Source of the DNA: Halicephalobus mephisto
Lineage: Eukaryota; Nematoda; Chromadorea; Rhabditida; Panagrolaimidae
Length of the DNA stretch: 64,000 nucleotides
Direction of reading: 5' to 3'
Assembly (NCBI GenBank): GCA_009193035.1
Contig: SWDT01000003.1
Location: 558,001-622,000, forward strand
Position 1 is the stretch's first letter; the number at the start of each line of letters is the position of its first letter. The notes under the pieces were generated by a model that made no database searches, had not been told where the DNA came from, and saw only the letters and a list, made by a program, of their open reading frames with translations. Positions 45,380 through 55,710 of this stretch are shown here, one piece after another. The position numbers and the translations under genes are program-made.

Positions 45380-46180
45380 CCAAAAATTGTCTCGACACGA
45401 ATTTTCCAAAAAATTGGAAATTTCCGACTTTTTAGGATTCAGAAGTTACTGTAAGATCCCGGAGATTTTTGTGGATTTTTAGTTTTTAAAAGTTTCTGCT
45501 GGATTCTAGAATTTTTCAAAAATTTTTGTAAGATATTTTAAAATTCCAAAAACTACTGTAAGATTCTGAAAATTTTTACAGAATTCCAGAATTTTTTTAG
45601 AAGTTTCTGCTGGATTCTAGAATTTTTCACGAATTTTTGTAAGATATTTGAAAATTCCAAAAACTACTGTAAGATTCTGAAAATTTTTACAGAATTCGAA
45701 AGCTCTTCTAAAAGTTTTTGCTGAAATTTTGGGATTTTCCAAAAACTTTTGTAAAATATTTGAAAATTTCAGAAGCTACTGTAAAATTCTGAAAGTTTTT
45801 ACAGAATCCCGGATTTTTTAACAACTTTTTTACTAAATTTAAATTTTATTGTTACAAACCTTAAAAATCTTTATTTTTAAATTTATCCCGACACGAATTT
45901 CCGGAATCTTGCGGAAAATCAAAAAACTAATCAGCTGACATAAAAACGAAAAAAAAACCGAAAATTTCAAGATTGAAATCAAAGATTTTCTAATTTAAAA
46001 AAATCCATATTACATAATCAAATTTTGTAACATGTTTTTAGTTTTAAAAATTTTTAAATAATTATTTTTTAAATTTTTTTAAAAATAATTATTTTTAATT
46101 TTTTAAAAAGTATTTTTTTAAATTTTTTTTAAATATTTTTTTTTAAAATTAAATTATTTAAGCAATTTTACGGATTAAAA
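45380..46180. repeat. Upstream repeats with AACTACTGTAAGATTCTGAA
   Basis: Four units of about 120 bases at 45430-45830 (AAAGTTTCTGCTGGATTCTA, TTTTGTAAGATATTT, AAACTACTGTAAGATTC), flanked by CGACACGAATTT motifs at 45390 and 45890. 46020-46170 is A/T-only DNA. Confidence 0.7.
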
Positions 46181-46189
46181 GGTAAACAT

Positions 46190-46445
46190 GATCTATCTAG
46201 CCAGATTCTGAAGTCGGAGCGAAACCGCAAAGCTGCAGGACCGCCCCGACGCCTCAGGCGACTTTCCCTTTCCTCGAAATAAGGACGTCCGCGGAAATTA
46301 CCCGGTTTTGGATATCCTTCGATTTAAATCATTTCTGTTCAGAAAACGGGTTGGTCATGATTATGGATAACGCCTAAATAACGGCATGCCTTCTGTCGAC
46401 GTGACTTCCGAAGACAGCTGGAGAAGAAACAACATCTGCGAAAAA
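46190..46445. other. Isolated higher-G+C island of unknown nature
   Basis: About 250 bases of balanced composition (AGTCGGAGCGAAACCGCAAA, CAGGACCGCCCCGACGCCTC, GACGTCCGCGGAAATTACCC) surrounded by repeats. It contains the small palindrome GCCTCAGGC and a possible GTCGG/CCGAC stem. The minus strand is open for 51 codons after a stop, without a start. It could be a promoter or enhancer, an RNA gene or a relict; none is proven. Confidence 0.4.
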
Positions 46446-48180
46446 TTCACAATCCCTTTGTTCAAAAACTTTGAAAATTTATCCAAAAATTTGTTCGAAA
46501 ATTGTTCAAAAAACTTATTCAAAAACTTATTCAAAAAACTGATCTAAAAATTAATTTAAAAAGTTTTTTGAAAAATTAATTTAAAAAATTGTTTAAAAAA
46601 TTAATTTAAAAATTTATCCAAAAACTTATTTAAAAACTTATTCAAAAATTTATTCAAAAATTTATTTAAAAATTTGTTTATTAAGAAAAATCAAGTATTG
46701 CAAAAAATAATTTTTAAATGAAACTAACTCTCGCCGCGAAAATTCCTGAAAAATTTTGTTTTTAGACGTGACCGTAATATCGTTTTTAAAAATTGAGGAA
46801 ATTTAAATTTTTAGGTACAAATTAAATTGAGTGTAAAATGTTTAAAAATCTCAACACGAAAAATTTTAAATATTGAAGAAATTAAAATTTTTAGGTACAA
46901 ATTAAATTGAGTGTAAAAAATTTAAAAATCTCAACACGAAAAATTTTAAATATTGAAGAAATTAAAATTTTTAGGTACAAATTAAATTGAGTGTAAAATT
47001 TTTAAAAATCTCGACATAAAAAATTTTAAAAATTAAAGAAATTTAAATTTGGAAAAAAAATAAAATTAAATATAAAAATTTTTAAAATCAGAGAATTTTA
47101 AATTTTTAGGTACAAATTAAATTGAGTGTAAAAATTTTAAAAATCTCAACACGAAAATGTTTAAAAATCACAGAAATTTTACTTTTAGGTACAAATCCAA
47201 CTGAGTGTAAAAATTTAAAAAATCTGACAGCGAAAGTTCCTAAAAACCAAAACGAGTTAATTTTTTATCAGTGCGAGTAGAAACTCGTCCAAAAAACAAT
47301 CGAAGAGGAAAAAGAAATTTCGCAGCAAAAATTCCTGAAAATCAAGGAGATTTAAATTTTTAACATTTTTAGGTAAAAATACAGTTAAGTTAAAAAATCT
47401 TCAAAAATCATAAATTTTTTCTATTTTAAATTTTAAAAAACAATTGTTTAAATTTTTTTTTTAATTTAATTTTTGCAACAAAAATCATAAATTTTTTATT
47501 TTAAAAATACAAGTTAAAAAATCTTCAAAAATCATAAATTTTTTCTATTTTAAATTTTAAAAAACCGTTGTTTAAATTTTTTTAAATTTAATTTTTGCAA
47601 CAAAAATCATAAATTTTTTATTTTAAAAATACAAGTTAAAAAATCTTCAAAAATCATAAGTTTTTTTATTTTAGACAAAAAACAATTGTTTAAAATTTTT
47701 TCTTTTTTTTAATTTAAAAATTTTTTTTAAATTTTTTCTTTTTTTATCCATTCTAATCCAATTGCTTCTGTCGGTCAATTTTTGCAGATACTTGTTTGTC
47801 CTTGGATATCTTCGAAAACTTGTTATCATTGCAGATTACGCAATCGGGGTCTCATAACGAAATTTGAAATAAATAAAAATTTCCAATTCTGGTTATGTTC
47901 TAATTCGAATTATTTCCACGAATCTCAACCTTATGATTAAATCAACCTTAAACTGTGACCAATTGAAAATTTTCAAAAATAATTTCATCAAAATTCTTTC
48001 AAAATATATCAATTTAGACATGTTTTAAAAATTTTAATAATATTGAAAAAAAATAATTTTTTATCATTTTAAAACTTTATTTTCAAAATCTCCATTGTAT
48101 TTCATTTTCAAAAAACTTTATTTTTAAAAATCTTTAATTTATTATAAATTCATTATTATTTAAAAAACATACAAAAATCA
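46445..48180. repeat. Intergenic AT-rich tandem repeats
   Basis: 46480-46690: AAAATTTATTCAAAAA units. 46790-47220: five to six units of about 75 bases (TTTTAGGTACAAATTAAATT, GAGTGTAAAA, CTCAACACGAAAA). 47225-47340: a CGAAAGTTCCTAAAAAC and GTGCGAGTAGAAACTCGTCC copy. 47390-47690: three units of about 115 bases (ATCTTCAAAAATCATAAATT). 47740-48180: nothing recognised. Confidence 0.7.
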
Positions 48181-48493
48181 CTAAATCCTACGGTAAAAAG
48201 TCATCTTAAATCATACAGTAAGAAATAATTTTTAAATCTTACAGTAAGAAATAACTCCTAAATCCTACGGTAAAAAATAATTCCTAAATGCTACGGTAAA
48301 AAGTCATTTTAAATCATACAGTAAGAAATAATTCCTAAATCTTACAGTAAGAAATAATTCCTAAATCTTACAGTAAGAAATAAATTCCTAAATGTTACAG
48401 TAAAGAATAATTTCTAAATCTTACAGTAAGAAATAATCCTTAAATCTTACAGTAAGAAATGACTCCTAAATCATAGTAAAAACCACCTTAAAT
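48180..48493. repeat. Minisatellite AAATCTTACAGTAAGAAATAAT
   Basis: About twelve units of 26-28 bases directly after the debranching-enzyme stop codon, so it probably forms the 3'-UTR or 3' flank. No AATAAA is seen near the stop. Confidence 0.85.
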
Positions 48494-51400
48494 CTACAGT
48501 ACTTCCTTCAACGTTTCTATAGCTTCAATGGCACATCCCACGGACCACGCTTGAGCCGGACATGATGCTTCACAAAAATCACCATTTAAATTCGTCAATT
48601 CCGGTAATGATCTCCAATTTGAATCTTCTACATATTTTTTAAAATAATACAAATGTTTTTTAATAATACTTAATTTTTTACATTTTCCAACTTTCAAAAT
48701 TGCTTTCAAAAAAACTGCTGCAATCCATATCCACTCAGGTCCTTGATGATAATTCCATCCATTAGCTGTAATTTTATTTTCTCCATTGTCATTATTATTG
48801 TAAAATCCATTAAAAGCCCAGTCTTCTGGATCCAAAGTTTTCATTCCCAAACACGACAGGAGGACTTCAGAAGCCGTCATCAAAGCAGACCAAGCTTCTT
48901 CAAAAGGCAAAATATCAGGAACAAGCGCCAGACAAATCCCAAAATTCGGTCTTAATTGATAATCAGGAAATCCATCTGAAGCACCTACAGTATCCTTGAT
49001 AATTCCTTTTCTGAAAACAAATTTAGAATCATCGTCATCTCTGATGAAGAAATATTTTCTAAAATTCGTCCTCAATCGAAGAGACCAGTCTTTCCACGAC
49101 CAATGAATTTTTTCTTCTGAAAAATTATAAAAATTTAATAATTTTAGAAAATTTTAAATTTCAAAAATTCAAGATTCTAGAAAATCATTAAAACTAAAAT
49201 TTTCTGAACTTTTAAAAATTCCATTAATTTCCTAAGAATTTTCAAAAATTTCAAAAATTCTAGAAATTTATAAAATTCATAAAATTTCTAAATTTCTAAA
49301 AATTCTAAAATTCATAAATTTCTAAATTTCTAAAAATCCTAAAATTCATAAATTTTTATATTTCTAAAAATTCTAAAATTCATAAAATTTTTAAATTTCT
49401 AAAAATCCTAAAATTCATAAAATTTTTAAATTTCTAAAATTCTAAAATTTATAAATTTTTTTAAAAATCCCAAAAATTCCAAAATTTCATAATTCTAAAA
49501 CTTTAAATAATTTCTAATTTCTAAAAATCTTAAAATTTTCATAACATTATTAAAATCTATAATTTCAATTTAAAAATTATTTAAAACAAACCTTCATTAA
49601 TCAATCCATCATAAGGATAAATATTATTTTCATATAATTTTTGTAAATTTTCAGCCACAAAAATAGCTAAACCTTGTAATTCCACTGGTGCACCATTTCT
49701 CGGAGTTGCTGGAATACCTTTATTTCCTGCTTTTTCACTAGATCCCATTTTATCCATCCAAGTTCCACAATTCCATTTATTACCGCCTTCAACAAATCCT
49801 GTTTCATAATTAATTTTAATTTCAATATTAAATCCTTCATTTTTCATATGTTCATCTATCATATATCCGGCATTTTTTTCTCGAAACGAAATTTTTTTAA
49901 AATGTCTTTGAAGTGCTTCATTCATCGTCTCATACAAGTATTCCTCCTTACTACCGTAATCCAAATCGTCTTCAGGATATAATCTGTTAACTTTATCCTT
50001 CAAAATCTCCTCACCTTGAGGAACTTTCTGAATATATCTCATAATCCCAGCCAACCAAAACCAAACAGCATCTCTGCAGTTGTATCTCGAGCATTTCCCT
50101 TCTCCCAGAAGATTCGGGATCAATCCATGTCTCAAAGCTCCTCCAAAAGCCAAAATAATATTTCTAGCATCCTTGAATCTTCCTGTTGAAATCAAAATTC
50201 CCGGAAGTGCAATAAACGTATCTCTGCCCCAATTTCTCCAAATTCCTTCTGAAAAATGTGGCAAACCAGCAGATAAAGAACTTGGTTCTTTATCCCCTTC
50301 TTCAAGATTTGGTTCAATTATTGGTGGTAATCTTGCTGAAGAAATATCTGCCAAAAATGCAATAGAATTCAATGCAAGATGTCGTGACAGATTCGTTCCA
50401 GCAAAAGATTCAAAACTAAAAACAAATAATTTTAAAAACATTAAAAAATAAAACTAAAAATAAATAATTTTAAAAAAATTAAAAAATAAAACTAAAAACA
50501 AATAATTTTAAAAATATCAAAAACTAAAACTAAAAACAAATAATTTTAAAAATATCAAAAACTAAAAATAAATAATTTAAAAAAAATTTTTAAAATAATT
50601 TTAAAATTTTTAAAATTTCAGAAATAGTTTAGAAATTTTTAAAACAATAGAAATTAAAATTAAAGAGCTTTTAAAATTCAATAAAATTTTTAAAAAATTA
50701 ATAAAATAAAAAAAAAATTAAATTTAGAAAATTAAAAACTTTTTAAATATTTAAAAAAACTTACTTTAATTTTTGCAGAGCAACTTCTACCGTAGCCTTC
50801 CTCAAGTAGGTAAAAATTAATTCGAAATAACATGGTTTCAAAAAATGTGGAACATCTTTCAACAAATTTAAGCATTTTTCAAAAATTTCTTTAATTTTCG
50901 AAAGTTCATTCATCCTTCCCAGCCTCCGGCATATGTAATCACAAAGCCAATCTCCGTCTCTCAAATTCGAACACAGGGGATGTCCAAGGTCGTTCGTTTG
51001 TTGGATTTTCTTAATCACGGGATATATCCCCTCAAGTCCACAGTAGACAAATTTTCCAACATGAGGAAGTTCGTAAGCTCCTTCGCCAAATTCACTTTGA
51101 TCTTCTTTCTCACAACGAAAAAGGACATAGTTCAGCTTCTGAAGGGATAAAGATTCAAGGGCTTTTTTTAATTCGTTTTTGACTTCATCATTGGAAATAA
51201 TAGACTTAATTTTTCCACAAGCTTCTACTGTAGATTTCTTCGGCGTGATTCTAAAAAATTTAATTATCAAAATTATATAAAAATTTGGAAATTCTTCGGA
51301 TTTTTGGGATAGAAGAAAATATAAAAAAATGCACGTCAACTTTGATAAAATTACCAGATTTACCTTTTTTTCCACTTTTGTACTTCTCGCCCTGTCTGCG

Positions 51401-54400
51401 CGTGAATTTCAAAATTCAAAAAAGCCACTGATAAAGTCGGGAAAAACCCACGTCAACTTTGATAAAATTACCAGATTTACCCTTTTTTCCACTTTTGCAC
51501 TTCTCGCCCTGTCTGCGCGCGAATTCAAAATTTCAAAATTCAAAAAAGCCACTGATAAAGTCGGGAAAAACGCGCGTCGATTTCGACAAAATTACCAGAT
51601 TTGCCATTTTTCCACTTTTACTCGTTCTTGCGCGCGAATTCAAAAATCTTAAAATTAAATCCTACTTTTTTAACAATAAAATTTATAAAAAAACTTACTT
51701 GAATGCAATAACTGATCCAGTAGGAAATCCAGTAAATGAAATATTATTATTTTCAATTTTAACCATTTTAGATTTTTCAAATTGAACATTTTTGAAAATT
51801 TCAACACCAAAATTTGAATTTTCAAATTCAATTGTTTTAATTTCAAAAATAATTTCTGAAATATCATCAGAAATATTTAAATTTCTACAATTAGGAATCC
51901 AATTAAATTCATTAAATCCACAATGGCTGACGATTAAAAAACTTTCGTGATTTTCTGGATTATGTCTAGTTACAGCAACAATATTTGGATTAACTTGATC
52001 CACAAAAATTTCATTAAATCCATTTTCACAAAGATAAAATTTAAGATCATTAAAAATTTTTCTTGCTTTAATTAAACCATAATTTTTTAAATTTTCTAAA
52101 GTATTGTATAATTTTTTTTCTTTAACAACATCAATTTTTTCATTTACAAATTCATCATATCCTCTAGTTGATCCACTTGCACAATACGCTACAGTAGTCA
52201 TTGCAGCAGTAGGAACATAATCATACATCGTTCTTTTAATTTTCGGTGGCGGATTATCATGAGTTTGATCAAAAAATAACGCATGAGCTACAGTACTTGG
52301 AATAATTCTAATATTTTTCGATTTAAATGCTCCTACAGGATCTCCACCATATCTATAAACAAATCTACCTTGTTCATGAGAATCCGGTGCATTTTGTGCT
52401 TCTCTAATCAATGACGTTATTCCTAATCTGTTCACAAAAATATGGTCTATAGATTCGCTTCCTGTAAATAACTCAGCTACCACATACAAATCTGATCGAA
52501 TTTTTCTAGCTTTAGAAAGTAAAAATTCCGCAACATGAATAGGAGTACTGTGACAATTATCAATTCTAAAACCATGAAAAATTTTTGCACAATTTTCTGT
52601 ATATTTCGTCATATAGTCCCAAAGATACGGACAATCTTCCGGACAATTACCGTAATTCAGCTTTATACAGTCTCCCCAACAGACTAATTCTCTTCTAAGA
52701 TACGTCATTGATGGATATTCTGCAAAATTATTCAATGGATCATGATTCATAACCCATCCATTACAAGCCATGAGGAATTTCGATTTTTCTGAATCAAAAA
52801 CATAAAATTCATCTTCAAAAATTGAATTTGTTTCAAAAGGATGTAAAAAATAATTAGTCACTAAAGGTTGAGAATCATTAATTTCGTCAATTTTAGGTCC
52901 ATTAGATTCCACTCTTTCGTAACATACATGACCACTTACGGCGTTAATTATAGCTTCAATCGTATTTTGAAATTCTTTTTCAACATTAGAATTAATATTT
53001 TCCAATTCAATTTTCAATTCTGCAAGTACCATTTCTTCCATCGCCGGATCTCCTCGATTGTAGGCTCTGAAAAAAAATCAAAAAAACTAAAACTTTAAAA
53101 ATAAATTTTAATTTTAAAAAATTACAAGTATAAAAAATTCAAAAATTTAAATAATAAAAAAGTAAAAAACTTAAAATTTCTACAATTTAAATTAAAAATT
53201 ATAAACTTGGATTTTAAAATTTTTTAATTTTATAGAAAATAAAAAACTTACAGTTTTGTTAGTAATGCTCGTTTCGCACCGGCCATGTCGACCGAACATT
53301 GCTTCCTTCTGAACTCTCGATCTTGAACGAGTTCTATATTTGTTTTTCCGTCATCCAAATCATCAAAATCATTGTTATCCAGAGATTTCTTCAATTCCTC
53401 AATGACTCCATCGACGTTCAGTTGGAAAAATTCATGCAACTTCAAATCCGGAAGGATTTCTGTTCTCAGAATATACTGTAAAGCTCCGATGTGTTCTCCA
53501 GTGGATATGGATGAAGGTAATCCTTTGGATTCGTAATCTCCCTTGGATATTTTTCGACTAAAGTGAACCAAAGCCCGATCCAGGATGTAGGCCGGTCTTA
53601 GATGGGGTGCGTTTTGGCAGTTGTAAGCACATTCTGGATGTTCCTGGAAATTCATATATGAAAATCGGTTTTAAAAAACAGCAAACCTGTAGCCATTGGG
53701 AATTCCTGGCCGCGTGGTTCCAAACGACGTCCTGGATCGTCAGCATCCCCCACTCGTCCTCCAGATCCTTGATCACTTTCTTGACATCTTCAAACCCGAC
53801 TTCTCCGAACATAGGATTAACTTTATGGTAGTCTGCGATAGAATAACTGCTGTTCGAGATCCCCAGCTCCTGGATCGGGGTCAGATGGACCATGTTGTAC
53901 CCGGCCTCGTGGGCGACCGCGAGCCGGCTTTTCCACTCCTCCAGTGGTCCCAGCAATTTCGACAGATGAGTAATGCAGCTCAAACTGTTCAAAGATATCC
54001 GTTTCCCTCCGGAAATGTTCCATTCAGGCAAAACATGGAAGTATCCATTGCCGGAGGGAGTTTCGGATTCTTCAAGGTAAAATTCGTACCTAAAATAATT
54101 TTTCATATATCAAAATTGGGAAAAACGCTCACCTAAAAGACCCAAAATCGTCACAGCGATAATCTACGAAAGAATCAAGGTCTTCCAAAGATGCCGGTTC
54201 TTCGAAAATAAACTCCCTCTTTCCCGGATGCACTACCAGCCTGACTTTCTCTCCATAAACGCCTTTCCCAAGAACGAACCTCAATATCCATCCTGAAAAA
54301 ACACGTACTTTACAAAAAAACGAAAATTGATATATGAAAAACCTTTTTGAAGTTTGAAAATTTTGGTTTGAAGAAAATCTCCAGAATTCAATTCAAAAAA

Positions 54401-54421
54401 CAAAATTGTCGGTTCGGCCAT
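48494..54421 (-). CDS. AGL: Glycogen debranching enzyme (4-alpha-glucanotransferase / amylo-alpha-1,6-glucosidase)
   Basis: Eight phase-consistent exons: 54343-54421, 54133-54292, 53687-54089, 53252-53643, 51699-53066, 50765-51250, 49592-50415, 48494-49116; about 1444 aa, close to the human enzyme (about 1530). It is a cytosolic bifunctional enzyme that moves maltotriosyl units off glycogen branches and then hydrolyses the alpha-1,6 stub. The transferase half shows GYNMVHLTPIQELG, DVVWNHAARNSQWLQ, nucleophile Asp about 513 in GFRIDNCHSTP, acid/base Glu about 542 in VVAELFTGSE, and THDNP. The C-terminal glucosidase half shows WRNWGRDTFIALPGIL, LRHGLIPNLLGEG, CRDAVWFWL, CGTWMDKMG, GIPATPRNG, YQLRPNF, GMKTLDP and NYHQGPEWIW. 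No key block is missing. Middle exons are notably AT-rich in codon use compared with exons 3, 4 and 6. The gene is divergent from its right neighbour. Confidence 0.96.
49130..49575. repeat. AT-rich intronic repeat in the debranching gene
   Basis: Units of AAATTTCTAAAAATTCTAAA and TTCATAAATTT, about 30 bases, over 350 bases. A second low-complexity intron stretch lies at 50430-50760 (AACTAAAAACAAATAATTTT, five units). Confidence 0.65.
51320..51650. repeat. Tandem intronic repeat, CGCCCTGTCTGCGCGTGAAT units
   Basis: Three units of about 110 bases (CGTCAACTTTGATAAAATTA, CCAGATTTACCCTTTTTTCC, TTGCACTTCTCGCCCTGTCT), the third diverged. It is the inverse of the single copy in the peroxidase intron at 40720-40795. 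Local G+C makes it look exon-like, but it lies cleanly between debranching exons 5 and 6. Confidence 0.8.
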
Positions 54422-55710
54422 TTTTCACAGTTTTACCTAGTTTGAAATAAAATAAACCAAAGACCACTTATCAAATGTCCACAGCAATAAAAAGACGACT
54501 CGAATGCTGGGCAGAACGAGAATAACCTCGAGGTCTGGTACGTGCAACTCGGCAAACGCGAGCGCAGCCAGATCTTTTTTCTGAAGAGACCACATTTGTT
54601 CTTTAACAAATGTCCCTCAGAATCAAAACACATATATCAATTTAAAACAAAAAATAAAAATTAATAAAAAAAAATAAAAATAAAAATTAATAAAATTATT
54701 TTATTTTAAAAATCAAAAATGAATTTTTTCGCGAAATTGTCTTGACACGAATTTTTAGAATTTTTGGTTTTTAGTAATTTTGAAACTTTTTAATGCATTT
54801 TGGGACGTTTTAAAAAGATTTTTAAAATTCCGGAAGTTTTTAAAAGATTATATGAACATTTCGAAAGTTTCAGAATCTTCCGTAAAATTTTGAAGTTCTT
54901 CAAAAATTCCAGAATCTTTCAGAATTTTAGATTTTTAGTATTTTAGAAGTTTTTAGAGAATTTTAGTTTTTTTAAAATATTTTTAAAATTCTGGAAGATT
55001 CTTAAAAATTATAATTTTATTTAAAAATAAAAATTTAAAAAATAAAAAAATTTAAATAAATTAAAAAATAAAAAAAATTTAATAATTTAAAAACTTAAAA
55101 AACTTAAAAACTTAAAAAACTTAAAAAATATCAACAAAATTAAAAAAATAAAAAAATTTCAAAAGTAAAAAAATTTTAAAAATTTAGAAATTTAAAAGTT
55201 TAAAAAATTTTTAAATTAAAAAAATAAAAATTGGAAATTTCGCGTTATTTTGGTGGACTTTACTGTTTTGTACGAAACTCGAATTCCATTTTACTTGAAT
55301 GACTTAACTGATCTGATATTTGAATGATTTAACTGATAAAACTGGTCGATTTTTGGTTTTGAAGATTTTTTGGAATTTTGCCAGTAGCAGTTTTCAAAGA
55401 AGCGACCGATTGCATGACGGGGGATCATCCGAGAAGTCGACTGGATTCAGATTCCGGATCTTGTTCGTTTCTAATTACACAAAATTGACATTTGCTTTAT
55501 TGCCCTCCATCATTCAGCTGACGCGAGTCTTGTGCCCTGAGGGCGAGACGATTCGAGAGGGTCGAAACCGGTCAGAAGGTTAGGAGCCTGTTTGCCCCGC
55601 TCATCTTCTGAAGATGCGTTGATCCAACCTTGTCTGATCCGGCCGAACTGAAGCGACCAAGGCTCGGAAGAAAACTCGCCTTCAGATCCTGATTTTTATT
55701 TTTCGTTATA
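54422..55710. promoter_or_regulatory. Divergent promoter region, debranching gene and pseudo-deiminase gene
   Basis: 1.3 kb between two oppositely directed start codons. 54430-54640 has moderate G+C (GGTACGTGCAACTCGGCAAA). 54650-55220 is A/T simple repeat. 55230-55700 has moderate G+C with paired words (TTGAATGA(C/T)TTAACTGAT twice near 55293 and 55320). No definite TATA or initiator element is identified. Confidence 0.4.

Noticed and set aside
51329..51652. Plus-strand frames with repeated LLALSAREF peptides
   Set aside because: They come from the 110-bp tandem repeat inside a debranching-enzyme intron.
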